Of a DNA stretch of 64,000 bases, positions 12,180-23,751 are shown piece after piece. The stretch's first letter is position 1; the number at the start of each line of letters is the position of its first letter. The translations under genes were made by a program, and so were the position numbers. This DNA comes from Notolepis coatsorum (taxonomy: Eukaryota; Chordata; Actinopteri; Aulopiformes; Paralepididae), in NCBI GenBank assembly GCA_963971535.1, contig OZ020589.1, forward strand, positions 85,195,924 to 85,259,923, in the 5' to 3' direction. The notes under the pieces were generated by a model. That model saw nothing but the letters and a program-made list of their open reading frames with translations. It ran no database searches and was not told the origin of the DNA.

Positions 12180-13257
12180 TAGGGATGTCCCGATTGCCTA
12201 AATATTAAAGGCAACCAACTTGTGTCTAGCCACGCCCAACTTGCATCTAGCCACGCCCCCGCGGCGAGCAGCTCCGTCGCGGCAGCATTATGTAGCAGTA
12301 ATCCCCCCTTTTTTACCATCGAGAACTAGCTCAACTGGCAGCGCTGCCTTGCTGTGGATCCTGCGGTCCGTTGGTGACAAGTTCGATTCCCTTTTTTTTT
12401 TTAACATGCATTCTTTCGCCGGTTAAGTTTAGGCATGTTAACTATAAGCATTGTTTCGGAGTTGGTTAAGGTTAAGGTTAGGCATTGTTTCGGAGTTGGT
12501 TAAGGTTAGAAGGGTTAAGTTTAGGCGCTGTTAAGGAGCTGGTTAAGGTTAGAGTTTGTCTTAGAGAATGGCAATATTCTTTCGGAGTTGGTTATGGTTA
12601 AGGTTAAGGTTAGGCATTTTTTCGGAGTTGGTTATGGTTAAGGTTAAGGTTAGGCATTGTTTTGGAGTTGGTTAAGGTTAGAAGGGTTAAGTTTAGACGC
12701 TGTTAAGGAGCTGGTTAAGGTTAGAGTTTGTCTTAGAGAATGGCAATAGACAGCCTATTTCCGCGCTGCAGCGCGAGGCAATAGACAGCCTATTTCCGCA
12801 CTGCAGCTCTCTCGCGCTGCCGCGGTCACATGGGCGTCGTGGCCAATCAGAGAAACGCTAAACACAAGTTGGTTGCCGAAAATATTCACGCGTCCCGATC
12901 ACGTTGTTTTGCTCCCGATCCGATCCCGTTCATGTGATTTTGAGTATCTACCGATACCGATATTTCCCGATCCGATCAATTATTATAATTTTTTTTTTAT
13001 TTTTTTTTTTATTCAACAAACATGACCATGTTCACGTCTTAAACTCATACTGAGGCCTTAGTTTTGGTTTTAAATTGCATATCATCATTCATTTATTTAT
13101 TGTCACACAGAGCAGAAGAATTTTGCCAAAACAAACCAATAGTATCCAGCTGCAGAACGGCGAACAGCCACAAAAAAAAATTTAAATGGCAGATAAAAAA
13201 AGAAAATTGCCGATCCCGATCTTCGGAAAATCACGTGATCGGATCGGGACATCCCTA
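12180..13257. mobile_element. hAT-type non-autonomous DNA transposon
   Basis: The ends TAGGGATGTCCCGAT and ATCGGGACATCCCTA are inverted repeats. The element is flanked by a perfect 8-bp target-site duplication GTCAATAG (12172-12179 and 13258-13265), the signature of hAT transposons. It is 1078 bp long and has no transposase frame. The interior holds a tRNA-like stretch, a duplicated block rich in GGTTAAGGTTAG (about 12430-12750) and AT-rich sequence. Confidence 0.92.
12322..12396 (+). other. tRNA-like sequence with pol III A and B boxes
   Basis: TAGCTCAACTGG fits an A box with one change and GTTCGATTCC fits a B box. The spacing of about 55 bp suits a tRNA with a long variable arm. A run of T follows at once and could act as a pol III terminator. 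It lies inside a hAT element and the acceptor stem is not convincing, so it is more likely a tRNA-derived fragment than a working tRNA gene. Confidence 0.35.
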
Positions 13258-13421
13258 GTCAATAGCGCTCTGTTGCCCCTAATAATTGACCGCTTTTAGG
13301 GGCAACCGAGCGCTATTGACCAATCACAATCAAGCATTTTGATAATAATAAATCATGATAGTCCCTGTTCACCCTTGATAATAATAAATCATGATCCTCC
13401 CTGTTCACCCTGAAGGCATGT

Positions 13422-14031
<610 letters not shown>

Positions 14032-14286
14032 TAGAAACACCAATAAAAACCACAACCATGATAATAACCTAATAAATATATAAATGTATGTATTAGGGCT
14101 GACGTCGATTAATCAAATAGTTGACTAATCGATTGAAAGGAGCCGTAGTCGACTGCCAACCTCTTTTTGGGATCATTCTTTCCAAAATCAAAGAGGCCTA
14201 GAAGCGTGGCTAACGCTAATGGCGCGCATACCAGCGAGGCTAACTGCCTAATAAAACGGGCACAGAGGCACTGAAAGAGAATTTCA
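14032..14286. other. unassigned; possible hAT-like end at 14094
   Basis: TTAGGGCTGACGTCGATTAA followed by an inverted ATTAATC/GACTAATCG motif resembles a hAT MITE tip. No partner end was found. Confidence 0.3.
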
Positions 14287-14344
14287 CCCATCAGTGGACC
14301 AATTGCATGCTTTCGCAGAGGACAAGAAGCCTTCAGTCGACTCC
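14287..14344 (+). pseudogene. L2 ORF1 fragment
   Basis: About 58 bp (CCATCAGTGGACCAATTGCA onward to AGTCGACTCC) matches the ORF1 esterase-domain segment of the minus-strand L2 near 11546-11600, here on the plus strand. Homology stops abruptly on both sides. Confidence 0.65.
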
Positions 14345-15394
14345 TTCAGGGTAGTCAAAGTCAGGTGACATGGACGAGGACGTTGAGAGCCATGAGTAGG
14401 CGAGAGAGTTCCACTGAGGCTTTGCGGGGTGGCATTTCCCGCCGGACGGGGGTCAGAGTTGACCCAGGAGGTGAGCAAAGATGGTGGCGCCCATGGCACA
14501 TGGCGGGTTTGACGGTGTGGCCGACCGGAAGACCGGGGGAGCCGCTGCGGGGGTTGGCCGAGGACATTGGTGGCCTGGCCCGGCGGGCATGAGGACATGT
14601 GCCGAGTGTGCGGAGCACACAGTGAACTATACACAGTACAGAGCCGTGGTCGAATGGAACTCTCTGCATTGGTAGAGCCATGATGGAAATGGAACTCTCT
14701 GACGGGGTACTGTGAACTGTGTACGGTGTACGGGGTACGGGGTACTGTTAACTGTGGGTACTGGGTACAGTGTGAACTGTGTACGGGGTACTGTGAACTG
14801 TGGGTCGGTGTACTGTTTGGGGATTTAGCTACTGTGTTTAGCGGGTATTGGGGTGGGGCTAGCAGTTAGCGTAGCGTCACCCCCGGTGGTTAGGTGTAGC
14901 CACCGGCAGTGTCGTGTAGCTAGCTGTGCATAGCATTGTGTGGGGTGGGAAGCAAGACGTCTCTGTTATTGGGGGTCGGTCTGGGAACCAGAGGATGCAA
15001 GCAACCTGGAACCAATGGGACTTGGTGGTTGTCGTCTCTTGGGGCCTGACAAAGAGGGTTGCAGCCGATAACCAACAGAGCACGACGGGGCTAGCAGTGA
15101 GCGTGGCGGAAGCGTCGCGTGGCTAGCTGCTAGCACAACATTGCTGTTGGGGGGGTTAATTTTGTTGACTGGGGGTGGTTTTGGTTCGTCCTTCGGGGCG
15201 ACATACTTTGTTGTGGGATTTGGGTCGGTTGGTCAGCCGAGCTGTCGGCGACGCTATTGGTCGCGCTAGCCGCGGGTTGACAGAGTCGAGAGTGCATGGG
15301 CTGACCTGGGGAGGCTATAAGAGGGTGGATCACCTGGGGTGCGGCCTCTTGAGGCATGGGAAGTAGTAGGAATGAGTCAGGGCTCCAGACTAAC
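14345..15394. other. GC-rich unassigned interval with short tandem repeats
   Basis: A repeat built from GTGAACTGTGTACGGGGTAC units lies at about 14700-14815. GCTAGC motifs recur to 15150. Open frames here (14365-14675, 15130-15366) are not recognisable. Confidence 0.4.
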
Positions 15395-15814
15395 TTTTTA
15401 CACTGGTTGCACCAGTGCGCCTAATTTTTTTCATTTAGGTGCACCAGCACATAATTTAGGTGGACCCACACATTTTCACTGCGCCTTTTGCTGCTGCAAT
15501 AATACATTTTAAGCGTTACCTTTACCATTACCTTTTTTGTCAGTTCCCATACACATTAGTAATTTCTTAAGATGTTATGTAAATTATTGTAAAAAATAAC
15601 ATTGTATTACAGTTAGCTCACAAAGTCCAATCCTTCACTTTTTTATGTCTATTTTAACACATTCAGCTCAGCTCCAGTTAGAGCTGTCCCCATGCCTGTT
15701 TTTGGGAATCAAACATTCGCCAGGGTTTTTCGAACGGATGTTCGAACCATCGTTTTTAATCATGCAAACAATTTGCTCCTAAAGGGAGGGAGGTGTAGTC
15801 TGACGTCACTTTGT
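15395..15814. other. AT-rich interval starting with a hAT-like tip
   Basis: AGGGCTCCAGACTAAC at 15379-15394 and the following GGTGCACCAG repeats look like a hAT-type MITE end. No matching second end was identified. Confidence 0.3.
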
Positions 15815-15902
15815 GTACAGTCTCCTAATGTACAGTCTCCTCCCGATCATATGTATAGATTCTCTGTTAGGATCTCTGGGTAACAGAACTGTATATTTGC
15901 AT
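15815..15902 (+). mobile_element. 3' UTR fragment of the LINE family seen at 57425-59708
   Basis: TGTACAGTCTCCTCCCGATC, ATCTCTGGGTAACAG and TATATTTGCATA correspond, inverted, to 57640-57720. Confidence 0.6.
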
Positions 15903-16090
15903 ACAGGGCACGAAATAAACTTTTTGACTCACCGGCCAGTGGCGAGTAGATGGGAAAATTCTACCCGCCAAGCATATTTATTACCGGCCAAAAAAAACGC
16001 ATTTTTGGGTCACATATATATAAAAGTACATTTCAAGTAGATAAGCTATAACGTTAAAGAATACACACTTAAAGAGGCCAGAGTTAAATT

Positions 16091-16094
<4 letters not shown>

Positions 16095-16180
<86 letters not shown>
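16095..16180 (+). repeat. (CT)n microsatellite
   Basis: 86 bp of pure CT. Confidence 0.98.
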
Positions 16181-16183
<3 letters not shown>

Positions 16184-16384
16184 GTCTAAACTTCACAACA
16201 CACAATCTAAACACAACACAACACCCTCCCTACCTCCCTCTCCCAAACCGTTCCTACAACAATTTTTTTATGTTGCATGATCATGTACATTTATTTTGTA
16301 TAATTTTTTTAACATTTAAATATCAACATTATCTGGCAATCCTCAGTAAATACTATCAAACTCATGGCATCTGGTATTTTCCGC

Positions 16385-16417
16385 GTGCGCACACACACAC
16401 GCACGCACGCACGAAAT

Positions 16418-16515
<98 letters not shown>

Positions 16516-16520
16516 ACACA
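16385..16520 (+). repeat. (CGCA)n-(CA)n compound microsatellite
   Basis: CACGCACGCA units grade into a pure CA tract. Confidence 0.97.
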
Positions 16521-17083
16521 GAGAAAGGGCTCCTTAATTGAACAAGTAGAGAGAGGGATGGAGAGAGAGCTCAGCTGTTTTCTGTCTGAACAGGATTGGC
16601 TAGTTTAGCTATAGCGGATAACGTTATTTTCCCCAGACGGAAATTAATGACTAGGATGCCAAGCTTGTTAGAAGCATTGGAATTTACACTGCACATAGAA
16701 ACAGCATGGGAAAAAAAGCTGGGACTGATTTAGTTCGCAAAATGCGACCAAAGCACTCTGGAGCTATGCTTTATGTCTTCACACACGGACGTTTGTCATG
16801 TTTCACAAGCTGTTGTTGTTGGGCGTATACGTAGCTACCTTGGGCTACTTCTGATTGGTGAGCAATGAGAGCACAGCACTTCTGATTGGTGAGCATGACT
16901 GGCACGCAAGAAAAAAACTTGAATCAAACTCGCTGTATAACGTATCCCAAACTGCAGGCTTTGCGATTTGCTAAAAGGCGAATGTCACCGCAGTTTTAAT
17001 AATTTTACATGACTATTTTAATTGTGTTACCCGCCATGTGGCGGACATGTCACTCGCCAAACCGAAAATCTGCGGGCCAGAGT

Positions 17084-18091
17084 GCCAGGACAACAACCTC
17101 CTCCTGGTAGGCCTTCTCGTAATTGTTAGAAATCAGGCCCACCACCACATGTCGTCCACAAACTTGGGAGTTGGATCTGAACCTGGCAACACAGTCATGT
17201 GTGTACAGAAAATACAGCAGGGGGCTGAGGACACAGCACTGGGGGGGACCTGATGCTTAGGGTGATTGTGTTGGAGGTGTGTCCACTCACCCTGACCACC
17301 TGGGGCCTGTCGGTCAGACAGTCCAGGATCCAGGCGCTCAGGGTGGAGTTCAGACCTAGATCAATCAGCTTGTCAGCCAGTCTGGTGCGGACTATGGTAT
17401 TGAAAGCTGAACTATAGTCAATGAACAGCAATCTCACATAGCCCCCCTTCTGTCAAGGTGAGAAAGGGTGGTGTGCAGTACCTGGGAGACCACGTCGTCA
17501 GTGGAGCTGGTTGTCCTGTATGCAAACAGAAAAGGGTCCATGGTACTAGGGAGGGAGGCACAGATGTAATCCTTGACCAGCCTCTCAAAGCATTTCATGA
17601 CCACAGAGGTGAGTGCCACCGGTCTGTAGTCATTTAGGCATGCTGGGGAGGAGTCTTTTGGTACAGGGATTATAGTGGACACCTTGAAGCAGGCAGGCAC
17701 CACGAACTTGGCCAGGGATAGGTTAAATATGGAGCTAGCTGGTTAGCACATTACTTAAGTATTCGCCCTGTACCATCTGGGCCTGCAGATTTCCTAGTGT
17801 TCACCCCTATAAACGCTCTCCTCACGCTGTGCTCCGTCACCGATAGTGTGTGCTCTTCCCCAGTGGAGGAACTCACCCCCGTCGCGGTAACCGCCGCATC
17901 AGTGACACTGCTAGCCGTTGAGCTAGCGGCGCCCATGCCTGCCCCACGTAAAAGGAGTTCAGTTTGTTCGCTAGGGAGGCGTCAGCACGCAAGATTGTGG
18001 AGGGGCTGCCCTTGTAGTCCGTTATCATCCGTAGTCCCCGCCATAAGCCCCCAGTGTCATTCTGATCCATCTGTGTCGCCAGCCTGTTCCC
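17084..18091 (-). pseudogene. Rex1/CR1-like LINE reverse transcriptase, frameshifted
   Basis: Minus-strand pieces in order: LWRGLRMITDYKGSPS (linker), [56 protein letters not shown], then RLLFIDYSSAFNTIV. A frame change leads to residues like CCIFCTHMTV and then KFVDDMW, where the usual FADD catalytic box should be. Homology ends at about 17084 at the edge of a hAT-like element. The other half of the element is at 18833-19960. Clade is given by general resemblance to fish Rex1/CR1-group enzymes and needs a tree. Confidence 0.75.
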
Positions 18092-18096
18092 ATATC

Positions 18097-18827
18097 TACT
18101 ACTTAAATATGTGAGCAAATACTGTTTGGGAGTGGAAATACCTACTGTAGGAATGTAATAATGAAATATTTACTCATAAATGTAATAACCTTTTCTGAAA
18201 ATATTCATGTATACCCATGAATGTAATAACCTTTTCTTTTTTTTCATTATCCACTTTGTCTCCCCATTTTCAATTTTTCTCCCATCCCAATTTCGTGTTT
18301 CCAATCCTTCCCTCCCCTGTCTTGAACGTTGGTAGACTATGCCTCCCACTGGTCGGCTGTAGTGAGGATAGAAGCCTTGCATCACGTGTCCCCCCGGTAC
18401 ATCGCATCTTTTCACAGCAGCAGCTCGAACTCTCAGTGGCGAGGAGTAACGCGTGGGAGGCTCACGCTGCCCCCGATACATGATTCCGCCGCACCGGCGT
18501 CACCAAACCGACCTGTAGGAGTCGCTGTCCACAACGTCCAATCCCCACCCACCGGCTTTCCCACCCTCTAACACTGCCAATTGTGTTAGTATGACGGCGG
18601 CCAGCATCTCCTGCGTTAGTGGCGAGCGCCTTGCCCACTGTGCCACTCAGCCACCCTTGTAATAACCTTTTCTGAAAATATTGTGATGTTCATAAAGATG
18701 TCTACAATGTTTTACTGTTTTTAGATTATCATTGTTAATTAAGTCGTTCTGTGTGGACCCCAGGAAGACTATCTCGCCACTTAGGTGGCAGCTAATGGGG
18801 ATCCTTTTAAACAATAAACAATAAACA
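18097..18827 (+). mobile_element. LINE 3'-end insertion splitting the minus-strand LINE
   Basis: It is flanked by ATATC at 18092-18096 and 18828-18832. Removing it and one ATATC restores the open coding order (residues KAAKWRY then GNRLATQMDQ). Its 3' part has GTGTGGACCCCAGGAAGACT and GCAGCTAATGGGGATCCT and ends in AACAATAAACAATAAACA, a common fish LINE tail also seen inverted at 50871-50960. A SINE sits inside it. Confidence 0.7.
18238..18657 (-). mobile_element. tRNA-derived SINE, minus strand
   Basis: On the minus strand the head reads GGCTGAGTGGCACAGTGGGC (A-box region) and AAGGCGCTCGCC. The body has ACAGCGACTCCTACAGGTCG and the tail is A-rich. It is flanked by a perfect 16-bp duplication TGTAATAACCTTTTCT (18222-18237 and 18658-18673). 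A second copy lies at 57956-58448. Confidence 0.85.
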
Positions 18828-18832
18828 ATATC

Positions 18833-19960
18833 GCCATTTTGCAGCCTTCACCGCCTTGCGCAGACTGTATGTCGCTGCCTTGTACGCGTCCATATTTCCG
18901 GATGCAAGACCCGAGTTGTAAGCAGCAGTGCAAGCATTCAGGGCGACTCGGATGGAGTTGTCAACACACGGTTTCTGGTTCGGAAAAACCTGAACCGTCT
19001 TCGTGGGGGTGGTTCTGTTAACTAGTGTTACTATGAAGCTAACAACAGTATCCGCAAACTCACTGACGTCGCTGGAACTTGATTGGAACATGTCCCAGTC
19101 GACGTCATCCAGTGCGTCCTGTAACGTGGCCTCTGATTGGAACATGTCCCAGTCGACGTCATCCAGTGCTTCCTGTAACGTGGCCTCTGATTGCTCGAAC
19201 CACCGCGTCACTTCGTACATCCCCCCCGCTTCACATGCTATTTGTTTATATTAACCCCGGCATCAGGAAAATGGTGTTGTGGTCAGATTTCCCAAACTAA
19301 GGGAACAGGAGCGCTTTGTAACCTTGCTTGAATAGTGTATAACAATGGTCCACAGTTTTTCCTCCTCTGGTGGTGCATGAAATGTGTTGGTCGAAGTTTG
19401 GCATAACCTTTTTTAGATTTGCCTTATTGAAGTCGCCAGCCAACACCATGGCTGAGATATTTTTTATCTGATACCGGCCTAATGTATCCTGAAGGTCCGC
19501 TAGTTCCCTGCCGGTATCACCTTGAGGTGGAATGTAGACGGCTGTGATGATGATGGCTGTGAATTCCGGGGGTGGATAATAAGGATGGCATAAAATGGAC
19601 AGATGTTACAGGTCCGGCGAGCATGAGCGGGAAAGAATCTTGATCTCCTTGGGGCTACACCATCTGTTGTTGGTGAGGAAGCAGACCCCACCGCCTTTGG
19701 ACTTTCCAGACTATTCCGTTCTGTCCGCACGGAAAACAGAAAAGGATTAGAACGGGCAGATGGCTTGATCCGGCGTGAGGGGGGTCAGCCATGTTTCCGT
19801 CAGATAAAGGATGTTGCAGTCTCTCACGTCCCGTTGGAATCTGATCCTCACCCTAGGGTCATCCATCTTGTTATCCAGCGACTGGACATTTGCAAGAAGA
19901 ATGCTCGGCAGAGGTAAGCGGCATTCCCCAGTCTGTTCCGTATGCCTCCTCTCTTTCCCC
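18833..19960 (-). pseudogene. Rex1/CR1-like LINE endonuclease and linker, broken
   Basis: Minus-strand reading shows LLANVQSLDNKMDDP, LTETWLTP, FLTNNRWC, AVYIPPQGD, MVLAGDFNKANLKKV and GKSDHNTIF, the ordered boxes of a LINE apurinic-type endonuclease, interrupted by several stops. The linker follows, with DDVDWDMF repeated (54-bp in-frame tandem duplication at about 19083-19190) and KPCVDNSIRVALN. It continues at 18091 after the inserted LINE tail. Confidence 0.8.
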
Positions 19961-20059
19961 TGTGTTTGCGCTTCTGTCTCCTTGGAAATGCTCCATCATT
20001 TTCCTTGTCGTCCCGGCATATCTCCATTGGCCAATCCTGGTCAAAAGTGTCATTAAACT

Positions 20060-20311
20060 CCTTATTCAATCCGGACACACTAAGGGCAAAACTAACGAAA
20101 GAGAGAGAGAGTATAGAAAGAGAGAGAGTATAGAAAATAGTGAGAGTATAGAACATAGCCACTGTATATATTGCATGTGTTTCAATTTCATTGTCGGTTT
20201 GGTTCTCCTCAATCAATATTTGTATTGCTATTATTTGCATTGCTTTTACCCCTTTTCTTCCTATCTGCATCGTTTTTAATGCTCACATCTATTTTATGCT
20301 CATGTTATGTC
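20060..20311. other. unassigned, bordering a gap
   Basis: Short GAGAGA runs near 20100-20130. No gene seen. Confidence 0.4.
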
Positions 20312-20511
20312 NNNNNNNNNNNNNNNNNNNNNNNNNNNNNNNNNNNNNNNNNNNNNNNNNNNNNNNNNNNNNNNNNNNNNNNNNNNNNNNNNNNNNNNNN
20401 NNNNNNNNNNNNNNNNNNNNNNNNNNNNNNNNNNNNNNNNNNNNNNNNNNNNNNNNNNNNNNNNNNNNNNNNNNNNNNNNNNNNNNNNNNNNNNNNNNNN
20501 NNNNNNNNNNN
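20312..20511. other. assembly gap (200 N)
   Basis: Run of exactly 200 N next to a GA microsatellite. The size is probably a placeholder. Confidence 0.99.
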
Positions 20512-20556
20512 GAGGGGAGAGAAGAGAGAGAGAGAGAAGAGAAGAGAGAGGATAAG

Positions 20557-20624
<68 letters not shown>
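20512..20624 (+). repeat. (GA)n microsatellite
   Basis: GA-rich tract, impure at first and then pure, following the gap. Confidence 0.95.
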
Positions 20625-20639
20625 TTCTTTGATTTATAA

Positions 20640-21902
20640 AAAATAAATTTTACTAAACTACACAAGATGAACACAAAACGTTCAAATTAAAAATACTCTA
20701 CACTCAAAACCAAAAAACAAAAACAAAACAAACAAACAAAAACACAAACAAAACAAAACAAACAAACCAACAAAACAAACAACTAAAAATCAATTAGGGA
20801 CAACGATGCTGAAACTGAACCAAATTGTCACTTTGAATTTTCCCCCATAGGGAAAAAAACCTAAACGATCCAAAGTTCTGGGCGTATCAGAGAGAGAGAC
20901 ACCGGAGAGGCACTGTAGAAACCGTAGTCCTGAGAAGAGCGTCTCTAGCTTCACATTTCCTGTGTGTACAACACATCAGGCCTTTGTGCGTGTCCGACAG
21001 ACTCCAGTCAAAGCCTATCCCGTGGATAAACAGGGCCGCCCCGTCAGCTGACCAATCCTCCTTCAGCCTTATCACATTTGCTCCTACCGTCCACCAGTTA
21101 TATATCACAGGCATCGATGATGTGCGGGGCCGAAAACAGAGCAGGTGATCGAGATGCACTCTGGACCGACATCCTCACCAGACAGTATGTTACCCTCGCC
21201 TCCCCGTCCGAGGCCGCCTTTTCCTCCCTGGTTCAGATGCCGCTCCAACATCACCTCCACTCTCCCCGTGCAGAGACTGGCAGCCCCCAGTGACTTCCCA
21301 TCGAGCAGTCTGATTCGAGAGCTCAAAACCCTGATGAAACCCATTCCGAACATCGGGTAGAATTAACCAGCAAAGTCCGCTTTACCATCATCCTCCAAGG
21401 CTGAATCAGGAAACCGTTTATTTCGGCGTAGAACGTGATGAGCCCCACAGTCATACCTTCCAACCCTTGAACAAGGTACCGGTGCCGGTAACATACAAAG
21501 ACGGCAGAGACAACATCCCCCATGACGACTCTGATGAAAGGTCTGCCGAAGGAGTAATGCATGGCCTTCCCATCGGGCATGAAACGATACGCTCCGCTCC
21601 TATCTCTGAATCCTCCATAGTCCCAGTCTTTATAAAATTCCACAAATGTATAAGAGTACATGAGCTGAACAAAAACATTTCTCAGCCTCCTTGCCCGTTA
21701 GCGGGACACCTTGAAACGTCCAGCCCTAAGTGATAACACACCAGTCCGTCAATAAAAAACTCTCATTTAGAAATAAAAAGGTAACACAAACAAAACAATA
21801 AAAACAACAAAACTACACCGATTCCACTCCAGCCTCCACCATACTGGGCCCCGCAGCACCTTCTGCACAATCTTTCTCCCCTGTATATATCTGTGTCAAC
21901 AA
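20640..21902 (-). other. retroelement-like minus-strand frames, unidentified
   Basis: An A/C low-complexity stretch (20700-20790) is followed by a minus-strand frame at 21661-21323 (112 codons; residues like YSYTFVEFYKDWDYGGF and AVFVCYRHRYLV) and further broken frames down to 20887. It lies downstream, in the same orientation, of the Tx1-like ORF1 remnant at 22670-23057. It may be part of the same decayed element, but I do not recognise the domain. Confidence 0.3.
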
Positions 21903-22129
21903 ATGACCATCTCCTTTAAACCTCATATGTTCCTTGCTGCCAAAACAAACAATCCTTATCCGGAAAAAAATGTCACCTCTACTCCTTCCTGTTCTTTGTC
22001 AACTGCAAAAACAGTTTCATTGCATCCATTGAATAGGAAAAACCATCCGAAGTTACAGAAGCATCGCTCTCATATTCCTCATCATCATCAACACACATCT
22101 CCGCCCATGAACTCCCCTGTGTACGACCC

Positions 22130-22460
22130 CCCCCCCACATTTTCATCCCCATCATCTTCCCCTTGTATTACAACAGGTCCACTTGCCACCTCCGTAATCC
22201 TTCCCACCACGACCCCCCCCCCCCCCCACATTTTCATCCCCAACATCTTCCCCTTGTATTACAACAGGTCCACTTGCCCCCTCTGTAATCATTCCCACCA
22301 CGACCCCCCCCCCCACATTTTCATCCCCATCATCTTCCCCTTGTATTACAACAGGTCCACTTGCCCCCTCTGTAATCCTTCCCACCACGACCCCCCCCCC
22401 CCCCCCCCACATCTTCATCCCCACCGTCTGTCCCTTGTATGTCAACAGGTTCACTCCTCA
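22130..22460. repeat. about 90-bp minisatellite with long C runs
   Basis: Units contain CATTTTCATCCCCATCATCT, CCCTTGTATTACAACAGGTC and CCCACCACGA plus a C run of 8-19. There are about 3.5 copies. More C runs follow at 22505-22524 and 22652-22661. The minus strand can be read as Gly/Asp-rich protein, so this may be an expanded hinge of the ORF1 remnant upstream. Confidence 0.9.
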
Positions 22461-22669
22461 CCGGCTTATTAACGTGTCCCGGCTGACACAAGCTCCTTCT
22501 ACTACCCCCCCCCCCCCCCCCCCCGTTCCATCTCCACCATTCTTTCCCCATACTGCAATCTCAGCCGTACCTACTCCTTCCATTTCCTTATCACTTCTAT
22601 CTGGTACGATAACCTTCTCAGAAATCTCCCCACTACCCCTCTTCCCCTGTCCCCCCCCCCCCTCAACCC

Positions 22670-23057
22670 CTCGATTCATACCCTGTAGTTCAGGTGCCTT
22701 AAAACCCGAAGACATTTTCTTTAAAGTGAGCTACAACTTTCCCAAACCTGGCGAGTTCCTTAATATAAGCTCGTCGCTCACCAACGGGGGAACGTTGACA
22801 ACGTCACCTTAATGGCAGGTGTTGTGAGCGGCATCACAGACACAAACGTATCACGTATGACCAAACCGTCCGTTATCAGTTGATTAACCCTAATCAAATC
22901 ATCCACAAAGAAAACAATTCCCCCGTTCATCCTTGCCGCAGACTTAACGGCCGGAGCGCCTACTATTCCCGCAACAGCGAGACTGCATTCCTCCACTGAA
23001 CATGGAAATGCCGGCGCGACTTTGAAACCATGTCTCCGGTCAGCTTAGTGAAGTCCA
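22670..23057 (-). pseudogene. Tx1/L1-like LINE ORF1 remnant
   Basis: The minus-strand frame begins near an ATG at 23057 (MDFTKLTGD). After one shift it continues VEECSLAVAGIVGAPAVKSA, RMNGGIVFFVDD, VIRDTFVSVMPLTTPAIKVT and LSTFP. A further shift or stop leads to KAPELQ. This resembles the N-terminal RNA-binding part of ORF1 of fish Tx1-group L1 LINEs. The zinc-knuckle region that normally follows was not found. Confidence 0.65.
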
Positions 23058-23265
23058 TGCCACCACGACAGCAGCAGCTGCCTAAGCGAACAATGACAAC
23101 ACTACCAGCCCACCATCACACTCAACCAGCCAAATAACCCCAGTCCAATCACATTTGACAAACAACATAAAGATAGGAAAATGTTAGAAAGACTCACGCG
23201 TTCCGCAAACTCTCGGCAGCACCACACTCAAACCACCCCGCCCCAACATCCACACGCATGCGCAC

Positions 23266-23267
<2 letters not shown>

Positions 23268-23357
<90 letters not shown>
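23268..23357 (+). repeat. (GA)n microsatellite
   Basis: GA tract with one GTGA interruption. Confidence 0.97.
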
Positions 23358-23359
<2 letters not shown>

Positions 23360-23581
23360 CATCATAACTAGTGTTATAGGATAACCTTTGTTTCAGTGGA
23401 ATGCTTCTGACGGAAACCAGATTGTATTTATTAGGGATGTCCGATATTAATCATTTTTTGGATGTAAACACCACAGCAGCTAAACTGAGAGAAGCTCAGA
23501 GGACCGGTCCAGATCAGCAAAGTACTTTGCACGTTTATTTTTTTTCTCTCTGATCAGCCTGTGAGGGAAAGTATGGACGTT

Positions 23582-23603
23582 GGTGTGTGTGTGTGTGTGT
23601 GTG

Positions 23604-23665
<62 letters not shown>

Positions 23666-23686
23666 GTGTGTGTGGTGTGTTGTGTT

Positions 23687-23750
<64 letters not shown>
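23582..23750 (+). repeat. (GT)n microsatellite, interrupted
   Basis: GT repeats with several TTG/GGT slips. Confidence 0.97.

Positions 23751-23751
<1 letters not shown>

Larger units (their letters stand above)
11843..13390 (+). repeat. palindromic repeat family, copy A, split by a hAT element
   Basis: One hairpin (11843-11967) has arms built on GGATAATGTATAGCTACGAG and CAAAATAATTGACC with the inverted partner before 11967. A second hairpin has arms CAATAGCGCTCTGTTGCCCC and the inverted GGGGCAACCGAGCGCTATTG around 13266-13330. The hAT element at 12180-13257 sits in its left arm. Related sequence lies at 51262-52022 in the opposite orientation. At 13341-13395 a 36-bp direct duplication (GATAATAATAAATCATGAT) closes the block. 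Confidence 0.7.
15905..17083. mobile_element. hAT-like non-autonomous element (tentative)
   Basis: The left edge CAGGGCACGAAATAAACT and a cluster of CCGGCCAGTGGCGAG, ACCCGCC are mirrored loosely near 17030-17083 (ACCCGCCATGTGGCGG, CACTCGCC). The right edge coincides with the point where LINE reverse-transcriptase homology resumes. No target-site duplication could be fixed. Two microsatellites lie inside. Confidence 0.35.

Noticed and set aside
17073-17110. Plus-strand CQDNNLLL reading resembling a LINE motif
   Set aside because: The LINE here lies on the minus strand, and the plus reading is a chance partial palindrome at the element edge.
18217-18571. Plus- and minus-strand frames of 80-103 codons
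   Set aside because: They fall in a tRNA-derived SINE and have no protein character.
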